NCBI GenBank assembly: GCA_015066805.1 | Contig: SVNP01000010.1 | Location: forward strand, 1-64,000 | Source of the DNA: Ruminococcus sp. | GTDB lineage: Bacteria > Bacillota > Clostridia > Oscillospirales > Ruminococcaceae | Length of the DNA: 64,000 bases | Direction: 5' to 3' | In this document: piece after piece, positions 53,178-62,203 of the stretch | Layout: every line of letters starts with the position of its first letter | Position numbering within the stretch: the first letter of the stretch is position 1 | The notes under the pieces: model-generated | Databases searched by the model: none | What the model saw: the letters and a program-made list of their open reading frames with translations, nothing else | Told to the model about the DNA's origin: nothing | Position numbers and translations under genes: made by a program

Positions 53178-53214
53178 ACTACCTCCGGTACCGATTGGAA
53201 AGGAGGTAGTTTTT
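53178..53214 (+). terminator. Hairpin with T-tract that contains the yqzL ribosome site
   Basis: ACTACCTCC (53178-53186) pairs with GGAGGTAGT (53202-53210), followed by TTTT. It looks like the era terminator, but its right arm is the Shine-Dalgarno of the next ORF, so it may also limit downstream expression. Confidence 0.7.
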
Positions 53215-53397
53215 GTGGAAGAAATGCCATCTGCAAAAAACAACAGACAGCCTGCCCAAAGCTGGGCAGCGTTCTATCAAAGCGGTTCCATCCGCGATTA
53301 TCTGCAGTACCGCAACTGTGCAAGACAGGAGGGATCCCCCCATGCTCCTGACCGTCAAGGGTCTGGTGATCCGGGAAACAGCCTACGGCGAGAGTGA
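53215..53397 (+). CDS. yqzL: YqzL-family small protein
   Basis: A 60-aa ORF from GTG 53215, eight bases after AAAGGAGG. Residues ~17-33 (SWAAFYQSGSIRDYLQY) match the short YqzL signature W-x-x-F-x-x-(S/T)GSI-x-x-YL-x-Y. In Bacillus, yqzL lies between era and recO, exactly as here. The C-terminal part overlaps recO by 56 bases in another frame and is unlike the family, so the overlap could reflect an altered stop. Function unknown. Confidence 0.6.
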   Translation: MEEMPSAKNNRQPAQSWAAFYQSGSIRDYLQYRNCARQEGSPHAPDRQGSGDPGNSLRRE

Positions 53398-54112
53398 TAA
53401 GATCGTCGATCTTCTCACGGAAAACGGCGTGCTCACCGTGCGGGCACGGGGCGTAAGAAAAAGCAGCAGCAAATATGCTGCGCTGGCGCAGTTATTCGCC
53501 TATGGGGAATACTGCCTGCGGCAGTCCGGAGAACGTTTCTTTCTGGATAGTGCCGTTCCCATCTCTTTGTTTTACGGGCTCCGTAATGATCTGGAAGCGT
53601 TGGCTCTGGCATCCTATTTTGCCGAGCTGACACAAAGGATCGCCACTGCACAGTCACAGCCGCAGCTTTTGCGGCTGTTCTTGCATTGTCTGCACTATCT
53701 TTCCGAGCACACCCGTCCCCTTCCCCTGCTGAAATCCATTTTCGAGCTGCGTCTGGTATCGGAGATGGGTATGATGCCCGATGTGCTCTGCTGTCGGGTC
53801 TGCTGCAGCTATCTGCCGCAAAAAGCAGTCATGCGCCTGCAGGAGGGCTACTTCCTCTGCAAGGACTGCTGCGAGGAAACCACCCCACAGGACATGACCG
53901 TTTCCGTGGGTACGCTGCGCGCCATACGCCATATCGCCCTTGCGGATTTCGACAGACTGTTTCATTTCCGTATGGGTGCCGCCGAGCAAAAGGAGCTTGG
54001 CAACTTTACCGAACGCTATCTCATCCTGCGGCTGGAAATCCGCTGCAAGACCCTGCAATTTTATCATGCCCTTGCCGCACAGGAGCCATCCCCCTGTGAA
54101 GGCACAACCTGA
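53342..54112 (+). CDS. recO: DNA repair protein RecO
   Basis: A 256-aa protein. The N-terminal OB-fold contains KGLVIRETAYGESDKIVDLLT, and the helical C-terminus holds a zinc site (CCRVCC ... CKDCC near 155-185). It loads RecA with RecR in recombinational repair. ATG 53342 is preceded by CAGGAGG. Follows era/yqzL, precedes mutS2. Confidence 0.9.
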   Translation: MLLTVKGLVIRETAYGESDKIVDLLTENGVLTVRARGVRKSSSKYAALAQLFAYGEYCLRQSGERFFLDSAVPISLFYGLRNDLEALALASYFAELTQRIATAQSQPQLLRLFLHCLHYLSEHTRPLPLLKSIFELRLVSEMGMMPDVLCCRVCCSYLPQKAVMRLQEGYFLCKDCCEETTPQDMTVSVGTLRAIRHIALADFDRLFHFRMGAAEQKELGNFTERYLILRLEIRCKTLQFYHALAAQEPSPCEGTT

Positions 54113-54124
54113 TAGGAAAATACT

Positions 54125-56518
54125 ATGAATCAAACAAATCTTTCTCAGGATTATATTACCCTGGAACTACATAAGGTGCTGGAATCTCTGGCTGCGGAAG
54201 CCGCCAATGAGCGCACCAAGCAACTGGCACGCTCTCTTGTGCCCGATCATGACCTGCATCGGGTACGGCAGGAGCTGCAAAAAACCGAGGATGCCTTTTC
54301 TCTTTCGGTACGTTTCGGTACACCGCCCTTTTATTCCTTTGAGGATGTCTGCTCGGCGGTCAGACGAACCACCTCAGGTGCAAGGATCTCTCTCCGTGAG
54401 CTGCTGGAGATCGCCCGTCTGCTGCGGCAGATCTCCGCACTGGATGACTGGTATGCCCACTGCGACCGCATGGAAACCTCCCTTTCCGATCTGTTTGCAC
54501 GGCTGCAGCCCGACGCCTACCTTGCCGACCTGCTGGAACGCTCCATTGAAAGCGAAGAACAGCTTGCGGATGCTGCAAGCCCCGCACTGGCATCCATCCG
54601 CAGAAAGATCACACAGGCAGGTCAGCGGCTCCGTGAAAAGCTGGAAAAAATGATCAAATCCCCCTCCATGCAGACCTACCTGCAGGAGAGCATCGTTACC
54701 ATCCGTGACGGCCGCTATGTGCTGCCCATTAAGGCAGAGCACCGCGGCGATGTGGCAGGCCTCATTCATGATACCTCCGCCACAGGGCAAACCTACTTCA
54801 TTGAGCCTATGGCCATCGTGGATGCCAACAATGATATCCGCCTGCTGGAAGCACAGGAGCAGGAGGAGATCGACCGCATCATCGAGCGTCTTTGTGCCGC
54901 CTGCGGTCAGGCAGCCCCCGCCCTGCTCAGCGGATATGAAATCGCCGCCGAGCTGAATCTGTATTTTGCCAAAGCCAATCTGGGAGCCCACCAGCATGGC
55001 TGTATCCCCCGGATGACCGATGACGGCAGCATCGAACTGAAAAAAGCCCGCCATCCTCTGATCGACCCCAAAACCGTGGTACCCATCTCCCTTTCTCTGG
55101 GTGAGGATTACCACGCACTGATCATCACAGGCCCCAACACAGGCGGTAAAACCGTCGCCCTGAAAACCGTCGGTCTGCTTTCCGCCATGGCAATGTGCGG
55201 CCTGATGATCCCCGCCGCCGACGGCAGTAAGCTCTCGGTATTCAATCATATCCTTGCAGATATCGGTGACAGACAGAGCATCGAGCAAAGCCTTTCTACC
55301 TTCAGTGCCCATACCTTGCAGGATATCTCCATTCTGGAGCGTGCCGATGACCGAACTCTGGTGCTGATCGACGAGCTTGGCTCCGGCACCGACCCCGTAG
55401 AGGGTGCTGCGCTGGCAGTTGCCATCATTGAGCGATTGAAGGATCAGGGTGCCACACTGATGGTAACCACTCACTATCAGGAGCTGAAGCGTTACGCCAT
55501 TGAAACCCCCGATGTGGAAAATGCCTCCTGTGAATTTGATCTGGAAACCCTGCGTCCCACCTATCGTCTGCTGCTGGGATCTCCGGGTAAATCCAACGCC
55601 TTTGCCATTTCCCGTTCTCTGGGTATGCCCGAGGATGTCATCGACCACGCCAGACAGCTTGTGAGCACGGAGAATATGCGCTTTGAAGCCGCCGTTGAAG
55701 AGCTGGAGCGTGCCAGAGTCAAGCTGGAAAACCAGGCCGAAGAGCTGGAACGTCTGCGCAGAGATGCAGCCGAGCATGAAAAAGCACTGCGGGAAGAAGC
55801 CGAGCAAATGGAGCGCCGCCGCAACGAGGAGCTGGATCGCATCCGCAGTCAGGCAAGACAGATCATCGAGCAGACCATGACCGAATCCGCCTCCCTGCTG
55901 GAGGAGCTGCGTGCCCTGAAAAAAGAAAAGGACAAAGCAGATTTCGCAGACAAAATCAACGCTGCGAAAGCCAGATCCCGCCAGACCATCGACGGTCTGT
56001 ACCAACAATCGGAGCCCACTGTGGAGGAAGGTGCCTATGTGCTGCCCCGTCCCCTGCAGATCGGCGATACGGTAACGGTCACAAAAATGGGCAAAAGCGG
56101 CACTGTCGCCACCCTGCCCGATAACAAAGGCATGGTCACCGTACAGATCGGTGCCATGAAAACCAAAGTCTCCGTAGATACCCTGCGGCTGGAAAAACCC
56201 AACGCAAACGGCGGAACTCAACAGAAGCAAAAGCGCAATGCGGTGATCACCTCCAAATCCCAGATGACCCGCAAAGCCTCTCTGGAGCTGGATATCCGCG
56301 GCTGCACCACCGATGAAGGCATCATGATGACCGATCAGTTCATAGATGGTGCCGTGATGTCGGGACTGAACTGTGTTACCATCATACACGGCAAGGGTAC
56401 CGGCGTGCTGCGAAAAGCCATTCACGCCCATCTGCGCCATATGAAGCATGTCAAGGAGTTCCGTCTGGGACTGTACGGTGAGGGTGAAGACGGTGTCACC
56501 ATCGTAACCCTGCGATAA
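54125..56518 (+). CDS. mutS2: Endonuclease MutS2
   Basis: A 797-aa protein. The MutS-type core has Walker A TGPNTGGKTVALKT near 333-346, Walker B TLVLIDELGSGTDP near 415-428 and MVTTHYQELK. A long coiled coil (~510-620) and KOW-like segment follow. The C-terminal Smr domain (LDIRGCTTDEG ... HGKGTGVLRKAI) is about 85 aa. It splits collided ribosomes or suppresses recombination. It follows recO by 12 bases. Confidence 0.95.
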   Translation: MNQTNLSQDYITLELHKVLESLAAEAANERTKQLARSLVPDHDLHRVRQELQKTEDAFSLSVRFGTPPFYSFEDVCSAVRRTTSGARISLRELLEIARLLRQISALDDWYAHCDRMETSLSDLFARLQPDAYLADLLERSIESEEQLADAASPALASIRRKITQAGQRLREKLEKMIKSPSMQTYLQESIVTIRDGRYVLPIKAEHRGDVAGLIHDTSATGQTYFIEPMAIVDANNDIRLLEAQEQEEIDRIIERLCAACGQAAPALLSGYEIAAELNLYFAKANLGAHQHGCIPRMTDDGSIELKKARHPLIDPKTVVPISLSLGEDYHALIITGPNTGGKTVALKTVGLLSAMAMCGLMIPAADGSKLSVFNHILADIGDRQSIEQSLSTFSAHTLQDISILERADDRTLVLIDELGSGTDPVEGAALAVAIIERLKDQGATLMVTTHYQELKRYAIETPDVENASCEFDLETLRPTYRLLLGSPGKSNAFAISRSLGMPEDVIDHARQLVSTENMRFEAAVEELERARVKLENQAEELERLRRDAAEHEKALREEAEQMERRRNEELDRIRSQARQIIEQTMTESASLLEELRALKKEKDKADFADKINAAKARSRQTIDGLYQQSEPTVEEGAYVLPRPLQIGDTVTVTKMGKSGTVATLPDNKGMVTVQIGAMKTKVSVDTLRLEKPNANGGTQQKQKRNAVITSKSQMTRKASLELDIRGCTTDEGIMMTDQFIDGAVMSGLNCVTIIHGKGTGVLRKAIHAHLRHMKHVKEFRLGLYGEGEDGVTIVTLR

Positions 56519-56529
56519 TCACAGAAAGG

Positions 56530-57717
56530 ATGTGTTGCAACATCGAAACCCTCTCCCATATCGGCGATACCGCCTATGTCAATGGTATCAACGAGCCCAT
56601 TGATCCCTTTGACCCTTTTCGCAACCCCACACAGGAAACGGATTATACCCCCGATTATACCGAGATCGTACCCCAGATCCGCATTCCGGGCTGTCGGCTG
56701 CCTCTGTCCCCCTCCAAACGGGAAAAAACAGCCATCCGCCGATATTTTACACTGGCAGGACTGCTGGCATTTTTTGATTTCACCTTTGCAGCGCTCATTG
56801 CCAACGTGCTGTTTATGGCAGCTATATTCCTGCTGCGGCTTATTGATGCCCATGCACTGGAGGGCGAGCTGCCGGGGAATTATATGCAGATCGCCCAGCA
56901 GTATCTCTCAGACAGCTCCGTGGAAATGGCATCCAATCTTCTGGGATTTTTCATCAGCAACGTGACCGTATTCTTCCTGGGCTGCAAGCTCACACGCATC
57001 AGACCCATGTCCTTCTTCCAAGACCGTGATATCTCCCTGCCAAGCGTGCTGCGCTACTGTGTGCTGGGATTGTTCATCCAGTTTGGTGCAGGCTATGGCG
57101 TAGATTATATCGGCTCCCTGCTGCGGGAGGGTAACCCCCTGTTTTCCGCCCCCGATATGACCATGGGAGATTCCCCCACCAAGCTGCTGGTTACGATCCT
57201 GTATACCTGTCTCATCGCACCCATCACCGAAGAACTGGTCTTCCGCGGCGTATTTCTCAAAAATATGAGCCGTGTCAGTCAGCGTTTCGGAATCTTCACC
57301 TCTGCCCTGTTTTTTGCACTGGCACACCAGAATGTGCCACAAGGTGTGCTGGCATTTTTCCTGGGCATACTGCTGGGCTATATCACCATCAAGCACAATT
57401 CGCTGGTACCCGGCATGATCGTCCATTTTACAGTAAACGTTACCTCCATGCTGTTTACCCGCCTGGGCGAAATCGCACCCAACTCGGCGGATAAGCTGTT
57501 TACGCTTGTGACCGTCATCGTATGTGTACTGGGTATGATCATGCTGATCTACACCCTTTCCACCGAACGTCTGCCCGACGATACCCCTTTTCAGAAGATC
57601 CGTTGTGCCCCCCTTGCATGGACTTCATGGGGGCTATGGCTTGCAGCACTCCTTCATGTGGGCATGATGGCTCTTACCACATTGATGAACCGTTTTACGG
57701 AAGCCTTTACCGGCTAG
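56530..57717 (+). CDS. CPBP-family intramembrane metalloprotease
   Basis: A 395-aa protein with about eight transmembrane helices. The CPBP/Abi signatures are present: EELVFRGVFL near 236-245 (motif 1), FALAHQN near 266 (motif 2) and a third polar position in VHFTVN near 301. These residues bind the active-site metal. The soluble N-terminal ~70 residues are Pro/Asp-rich. AAAGG lies immediately before the ATG at 56530, an unusually short spacing, so the true start may differ. Relatives include bacteriocin-immunity and type II CAAX-processing-like proteins. Confidence 0.85.
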   Translation: MCCNIETLSHIGDTAYVNGINEPIDPFDPFRNPTQETDYTPDYTEIVPQIRIPGCRLPLSPSKREKTAIRRYFTLAGLLAFFDFTFAALIANVLFMAAIFLLRLIDAHALEGELPGNYMQIAQQYLSDSSVEMASNLLGFFISNVTVFFLGCKLTRIRPMSFFQDRDISLPSVLRYCVLGLFIQFGAGYGVDYIGSLLREGNPLFSAPDMTMGDSPTKLLVTILYTCLIAPITEELVFRGVFLKNMSRVSQRFGIFTSALFFALAHQNVPQGVLAFFLGILLGYITIKHNSLVPGMIVHFTVNVTSMLFTRLGEIAPNSADKLFTLVTVIVCVLGMIMLIYTLSTERLPDDTPFQKIRCAPLAWTSWGLWLAALLHVGMMALTTLMNRFTEAFTG

Positions 57718-57729
57718 AAAGGAAGCATT

Positions 57730-58473
57730 ATGTATCATTTTGATGTAGAATCCGCCATCAACGATTGCTGCCGCTGGATCCAGCACTGGTTTGCGGAAAA
57801 CGGCGACGGCTGCCCTGCCGTGCTGGGCATCTCCGGCGGAAAAGACAGCTCTGTGTGTGCCGCCCTGCTTTGCCGTGCATTGGGCGTGCATCGTGTGGTA
57901 GGCGTGATGATGCCCAACAACGTACAGCCCGACATCGCCGATGCCAAGCAGCTTTGTTCGCATTTGGGTATTGTGAATTATACGGTCAACATCGGTGCCT
58001 GTGCCAATGCCCTGACAGAAGAAATCAACGCACAACTGCCCATGAGCCGGCAGGCAACGGTAAATCTTCCGCCCCGCCTGCGTATGGCAACGGTGTATGC
58101 GGTTTCCCAAAGTATCAACGGCAGAGTTGCCAATACCTGCAATCTTTCCGAGGATTGGGTAGGCTACTCTACCCGCTGGGGTGACAGCGTAGGTGATTTT
58201 GCTCCCTTGGCGCAGTTTACCGTAACCGAGGTAAAAGCCATGGGCAGAGCCTTGGGACTGCCTGAAAATCTGGTGGAAAAACCGCCCTCCGACGGTCTGA
58301 CAGGCAAAACCGATGAGGATAATCTGGGCTTTACCTACAAAGAGCTTGACGCATATCTCCGTGAGGGTATTGAACCTTCCCCTGAAATCAAGGAACGCAT
58401 TGACCGCAAGCATAAGGCAAATCTCTTCAAACTTTCCATGATGCCTTCCTTCCCCTTTTCTCCCAAAGAATAA
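57730..58473 (+). CDS. nadE: NH3-dependent NAD synthetase
   Basis: A 247-aa protein with the PP-loop LGISGGKDSSVCAALL near 32-47, RMATVYAVSQ, TCNLSEDWVGYSTRWGD near 136-152, and KPPSDGLTGKTDEDNLG near 179-195. It lacks the N-terminal nitrilase/glutaminase domain, so it uses free ammonia to amidate NaAD. GAAAGGAAG precedes the ATG. It is 12 bases after the CPBP gene. Confidence 0.93.
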   Translation: MYHFDVESAINDCCRWIQHWFAENGDGCPAVLGISGGKDSSVCAALLCRALGVHRVVGVMMPNNVQPDIADAKQLCSHLGIVNYTVNIGACANALTEEINAQLPMSRQATVNLPPRLRMATVYAVSQSINGRVANTCNLSEDWVGYSTRWGDSVGDFAPLAQFTVTEVKAMGRALGLPENLVEKPPSDGLTGKTDEDNLGFTYKELDAYLREGIEPSPEIKERIDRKHKANLFKLSMMPSFPFSPKE

Positions 58474-58476
58474 CAA

Positions 58477-58512
58477 AAGGCCTCCTATGTGATTTCATAG
58501 GAGGCTTCTTTT
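58477..58512. terminator. Bidirectional terminator
   Basis: AAGGCCTCCTATG/CATAGGAGGCTT stem with A- and T-tracts, between nadE and the converging lipoprotein gene. Confidence 0.8.
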
Positions 58513-58519
58513 GTCAGGC

Positions 58520-58816
58520 TCAGTTGGTGCCAACAGGCTTGGTAGCTTCCGTCAGGATACTTGTCACACCATCCACAACGGAATCTACTGCATCAGTAAC
58601 ATCATCCAGCAGAGAATCATCCTTTTTGGTGGTGGAAGTGGTAGAACCGGAAGCATCTGTACCGGAGGTTGCTTTGGTAGTAGTTGTTGTAGTGGAAGAA
58701 GAAGTCTTGCTGTTCTCGGGAACAGAAGAGCTTTCTTCAGCCATACAACCACAGCCTGTAAACAAACTGCTCACCAGAAGTGCAGCCGCAGCAGCGGCGA
58801 TCGTCATCTTCTTCAT
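58520..58816 (-). CDS. Small Ser/Thr-rich lipoprotein
   Basis: A 98-aa protein with an N-terminal signal (MKKMTIAAAAAALLVSSLF) and a lipobox LFTGC, giving Cys21 as the lipid-attached residue. The rest is a Ser/Thr/Lys-rich stalk and a short amphipathic C-terminus (DDVTDAVDSVVDGVTSILTE). The start at 58816 has AGGAA upstream. Unknown function; possibly a surface spacer or membrane-associated helix. Confidence 0.8.
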   Translation of the reverse strand: MKKMTIAAAAAALLVSSLFTGCGCMAEESSSVPENSKTSSSTTTTTTKATSGTDASGSTTSTTKKDDSLLDDVTDAVDSVVDGVTSILTEATKPVGTN

Positions 58817-58917
58817 ATGCCCATTCCTTTCCGCAAATTCACCTGCGATGCAGGGCAATGGTAGTATTTCCGACGCTGTGATGAATATGCACTTTTGTCG
58901 CTGTCAAATAAAACATA

Positions 58918-58956
58918 AAAAAAGATCCTGCAAGCAGTTGCCGCAGAATCTTTTTT
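58918..58956. terminator. Hairpin terminator near the proS 3' end
   Basis: AAAAAGAT(C)CTGC/GCAG(A)ATCTTTTTT stem with an A-tract and T-tract; for the leftward proS transcript. Confidence 0.7.
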
Positions 58957-58969
58957 GTATTGTAATGCT

Positions 58970-59024
58970 GATATGGTATGGATATCATTTTGATATCATT
59001 TCAATATCGTTTTGATATCAGTCA
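58970..59024. repeat. 11-bp tandem repeat, five imperfect units
   Basis: GATATGGTATG, GATATCATTTT, GATATCATTTC, AATATCGTTTT, GATATCAGTCA follow in direct tandem between the terminator and the proS stop. The 11-bp period is one DNA turn, so the ATATC cores face the same side. Confidence 0.7.
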
Positions 59025-59032
59025 CCTGTTTT

Positions 59033-60751
59033 TCAGCGATATTCTGCCAGCATGGCAGCCACACGCTCACGGAGCCAATCCAAAGCCTCCGCAACGGGCA
59101 CATTCTCACGGAAGGATTTGTCACGGGCAGCGATCTCCACGCAGCCTTCTGCCAAAGTTTTGGGGCTGACGATCACTCGTACAGGCACACCCAGCAAATC
59201 GGCATCGGCAAACATAGCACCGGGACGAATATCACGGTCATCATACAGCACTTCCACGCCTGCTGCCTGCAGATCGGCATACAGCTTTTCGGCAGTTTCG
59301 GTTACGGCAGCATCATCCACACGCAGATTGCACACCTGAACCTGCCAGGGTGCAATGGACATGGGCCAGATGGGACCGAATTTATCACGGCTTTCCTGGC
59401 AGATAGAAGCACACAATCTGCCGACACCAATGCCGTAGCAGCCCATAATGGGATACTGACGCTCGCCGTTTTCATCCAGATAGGTCATTTCCATGGACTT
59501 GGTGTACTTCTGTCCAAGCTGGAAGATGTTACCGATCTCAATGCCCTTTTCTACACGGATATGGGGCTTGCCGCAATTGGGGCAGATACCGCCTGCAAAC
59601 GCCTTTGCAACATCCACATAGGTCACATCGCCCACATCACGCTTGATATTCATGCCGGTATAGTGGGTATCCACTGCATTACCGCCGCAAACCAGAGCCT
59701 CAATGCCCTTAAGAGATGCATCAAACACGGTAACGATATCCTTGCTCATGCCAACGGGGCCGATAAAACCGGGCACCACACCGCTGTCTGCGGTCAGCTC
59801 GGCAGCAGGATGGATCTCAAAGCCAAGGTAGTTACGCAGCTTGGTTTCATTGACTTCCAGATCGCCGCGGATAAAGGCAACTACAAGGCTGTCATCCTCA
59901 TTCTTGCGGTATACCACCGCCTTGCAAAGCTGCTTGGCATCGATTTTCAGGAAGGCAGTCAGATCGTCAATGGTCTTCACATCGGGGGTATCCACCTTGG
60001 TAAGAGCCTGCACTTCACCGGGGATATTTTCCAGAATCACGGCTGCGGCTTCCATATTTGCGCTGTAACCGCAATCACAGATGGCAAGGGTATCCTCACC
60101 CACTTCGGTCAGCAGCATAAACTCGTGGGAAATGCTGCCGCCCATCATGCCGGAATCGGACTGCACGGAAATGAAATTCTTGCAGCCGCAGCGGGAGAAG
60201 ATGCGGTTATAGGCATCAAAGGCACGCTGATAGTAGGTTTCCAGATCAGCCTGAGAGGTATGGAAGGAATAAGCATCCTTCATGGTAAATTCACGCACAC
60301 GGATGAGACCGCCGCGGGCACGGGGCTCATCACGGAACTTGGTCTGGATCTGATAGATCATAAAGGGGAAATCCGCATAGGATTTTGCGGTATCTCTTGC
60401 CAGATGGACAGCGGCCTCTTCGTGGGTCATACCCAGCACCACGCCGTTGCCGGAGCGATCCTTGAAACGTGCCATTTCGCTGCCGATGCTGTAATATCTG
60501 CCGGATTCCTCCCAAAGGCTGGCGGGCATGACAACAGGGAACATGACCTCCTGACCATCGATGGCATCCATTTCCTCACGAATGATCTGCTCAATTTTGC
60601 GGGTGATCCGCTTGGTGGGCATATACAGGGAATAGATACCGTTGGCCATATGCTTCATATAGCCGCCCCGCATCATCAGCGCATGGCTTTCAATGGAACA
60701 ATCCTTGGGGGCATCCTTAAAACGCTCACCCAGTAAGTTTGCAACTTTCAT
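59033..60751 (-). CDS. proS: Prolyl-tRNA synthetase
   Basis: A 572-aa bacterial-type class II synthetase. Motif 2/3 elements include FRDEPRARGGLIRVREFTMKDAYSFH split near 137-160 and GCYGIGVGRL near 440. The YbaK-like editing insertion (~225-380) carries the conserved DDSLVVAFIRGD region and presumably clears Ala-tRNA(Pro). The C-terminal anticodon domain ends ... GVPVRVIVSPKTLAEG and KSFREN. The start at 60751 follows AAGGATG. Confidence 0.95.
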   Translation of the reverse strand: MKVANLLGERFKDAPKDCSIESHALMMRGGYMKHMANGIYSLYMPTKRITRKIEQIIREEMDAIDGQEVMFPVVMPASLWEESGRYYSIGSEMARFKDRSGNGVVLGMTHEEAAVHLARDTAKSYADFPFMIYQIQTKFRDEPRARGGLIRVREFTMKDAYSFHTSQADLETYYQRAFDAYNRIFSRCGCKNFISVQSDSGMMGGSISHEFMLLTEVGEDTLAICDCGYSANMEAAAVILENIPGEVQALTKVDTPDVKTIDDLTAFLKIDAKQLCKAVVYRKNEDDSLVVAFIRGDLEVNETKLRNYLGFEIHPAAELTADSGVVPGFIGPVGMSKDIVTVFDASLKGIEALVCGGNAVDTHYTGMNIKRDVGDVTYVDVAKAFAGGICPNCGKPHIRVEKGIEIGNIFQLGQKYTKSMEMTYLDENGERQYPIMGCYGIGVGRLCASICQESRDKFGPIWPMSIAPWQVQVCNLRVDDAAVTETAEKLYADLQAAGVEVLYDDRDIRPGAMFADADLLGVPVRVIVSPKTLAEGCVEIAARDKSFRENVPVAEALDWLRERVAAMLAEYR

Positions 60752-60811
60752 GGAAAGATTCATCCTTTCGTACATCAACTGATTGCAGCACAACGCTGCA
60801 CATACTCTGTT

Positions 60812-60840
60812 ATTTTATCATATTTTTCAAAGGATTGCAA
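60812..60840 (-). promoter_or_regulatory. Promoter of proS
   Basis: Minus-strand TTGCAA (60835-60840), 17 bases, TAAAAT (60812-60817). The leader is short, with no T-box. The stretch 60841-61025 holds nothing else I can support. Confidence 0.6.
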
Positions 60841-61025
60841 GAGGTTTCGGTGATTTTCGGCTGACATTCCTCTGATTTTACGGCAAAACAGCAGAAAAAG
60901 GGAAAGGGAGGCTTGGCTCAGATGAAGGAAACATTGATTTTGTGGACAAAAAGCACAATGCATCTTTTTGTTCCATTGCTTTATTTGTTTGTTTCTACAA
61001 AAAGGAAGAATTTCTCGAATTGGTA

Positions 61026-61054
61026 TTGACTTTTCCGGCTGATTGCGGTATAAT
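61026..61054 (+). promoter_or_regulatory. Promoter of the tRNA pair
   Basis: TTGACT (61026-61031), 17 bases, TATAAT (61049-61054), about 40 bases before tRNA-Met. Confidence 0.75.
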
Positions 61055-61095
61055 GTTTAAGTCGCAAGTGAGAAGTCACTTGCACTGATAGAGAT

Positions 61096-61169
61096 GGCTG
61101 CGTAGCTCAGTTGGCTAGAGCAATCGGTTCATACCCGATCGGTCGCTGGTTCAAGTCCTGCCGCAGCCA
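61096..61169 (+). tRNA. tRNA-Met (CAU)
   Basis: A 74-base cloverleaf: acceptor GGCTGCG/CGCAGCC, anticodon stem ATCGG/CCGAT with loop TTCATAC (anticodon CAU), TPsiC arm with GGTTCAAGTCC, discriminator A. G1-C72 pairs, so it is an elongator type; a lysidine-modified Ile2 cannot be excluded. The CCA is not encoded. Confidence 0.9.
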
Positions 61170-61176
61170 CTTTTTT

Positions 61177-61248
61177 GGCCCGTTGGTCAAGCGGCTAAGA
61201 CGCCACCCTTTCACGGTGGAATCATGGGTTCAACTCCCGTACGGGTCA
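61177..61248 (+). tRNA. tRNA-Glu (UUC)
   Basis: A 72-base cloverleaf: acceptor GGCCCGT/ACGGGTC (with one G-U), anticodon stem CCACC/GGTGG with loop CTTTCAC (anticodon UUC), TPsiC GGTTCAACTCC, discriminator A. It lies 7 bases after tRNA-Met. CCA is not encoded. Confidence 0.92.
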
Positions 61249-61251
61249 CTC

Positions 61252-61285
61252 AAAACGCACTTCTGTTTTGCAGAGGTGCGTTTTT
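61252..61285 (+). terminator. Terminator of the tRNA operon
   Basis: AAAACGCACTTCTG/CAGAGGTGCGTTTT stem followed by TCTTTTC. Confidence 0.8.
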
Positions 61286-61321
61286 CTTTTCTCTGTACCC
61301 TGTGTTCTCACCCACAAAATC

Positions 61322-61357
61322 AAAGACCGATCCGCTGCTGCGGACCGGTCTTTTTTT
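61322..61357. terminator. Terminator for the LOG-family gene
   Basis: AAAGACCGATCCGC-tgct-GCGGACCGGTCTTT stem with T7 on the plus side and A-tract on the minus side. Confidence 0.75.
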
Positions 61358-61379
61358 GATGTATCACTATACCGGCATA

Positions 61380-61961
61380 TCAGCCGTTTTTCAGATCATG
61401 GACATTGCGCTTGAGCTGCGCATCATTTTCGATGTAGTGGAAGATCTCCTCTGCGTTGTCGCTGACAAAATACAGCTCCTTGCAGTCGGAACGGATGAAC
61501 TTATGCTCCACGGAATAATCCAGCAGGGCAATCAGTTCCTTATAATAGCCGTTGACATCGTAGATGGCAATGGGCTTGGTATGTCTGCCAAGCTGCTTTG
61601 CGGTGAGAACCTGGAAAAATTCCTCAAAAGTACCGATGCCGCCGGGGGTGATGACAAAAGCATCTGCACGATCTTCCATGGCTTCCTTGCGGTCTGCCAT
61701 ATCTTCGGTGTAAAGGATCTCGGAGCAGTTTTCAAAAATCAGCTCGATTTCTTCATCACGGAAAAATGCGGGGATCACGCCGTAAATATAGCCGCCCTTG
61801 CGATATACGCCTCTGGCTGCGGCACCCATCAGGCCATTGCCGCCTGCGCCGAATACCAGACTGTGACCGCGTTCAACCATCATTTCACCGAATTTTTCTA
61901 CTGTTTCAATGTACAGGGGGTCAATTTCCGCACTGGCAGAGCCGAAAACACAAAGATTCAT
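61380..61961 (-). CDS. LOG-family (TIGR00730) nucleotide phosphoribohydrolase
   Basis: A 193-aa Rossmann-fold protein with the LOG signature: CVFGSASAE, LVFGAGGNGLMGAAARG near 36-52 and PGGIGTFEEFF near 106-116. It carries the conserved RK and PGGxGTxxE catalytic residues of enzymes that release free cytokinin-like bases from nucleoside 5'-monophosphates. Monocistronic. RBS AAGGGAG precedes the ATG. Confidence 0.88.
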   Translation of the reverse strand: MNLCVFGSASAEIDPLYIETVEKFGEMMVERGHSLVFGAGGNGLMGAAARGVYRKGGYIYGVIPAFFRDEEIELIFENCSEILYTEDMADRKEAMEDRADAFVITPGGIGTFEEFFQVLTAKQLGRHTKPIAIYDVNGYYKELIALLDYSVEHKFIRSDCKELYFVSDNAEEIFHYIENDAQLKRNVHDLKNG

Positions 61962-62111
61962 AAAAACATATTCTCCCTTCGTTCACGAAAAAATCAGTAT
62001 ACAGAGCTTGCCGAGGCATGGGCCTGCTCCGTAGTTGCATTATATCATATTACCATAAGCGATGTCAAGTACATTGCGGTCTGAAGGGAAGAATATTCGC
62101 ACAAAAAGCAA

Positions 62112-62141
62112 TTGACAACTACCCTTGGAACATGATATAAT
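62112..62141 (+). promoter_or_regulatory. Promoter of the HD-GYP gene
   Basis: TTGACA (62112-62117), 18 bases, TATAAT (62136-62141). Confidence 0.75.
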
Positions 62142-62203
62142 GATAGCAGATTCCAACGGATGCCTTTGTGCACATTATTATACAGATGAAGAGTGTGATC
62201 CAC

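Noticed and set aside
54374-56449. 691-aa open frame on the minus strand
   Set aside because: Antisense shadow of mutS2 with no start signals.
60752-61025. T-box leader for proS
   Set aside because: The transcript leader is only about 55 bases and has no T-box or antiterminator.
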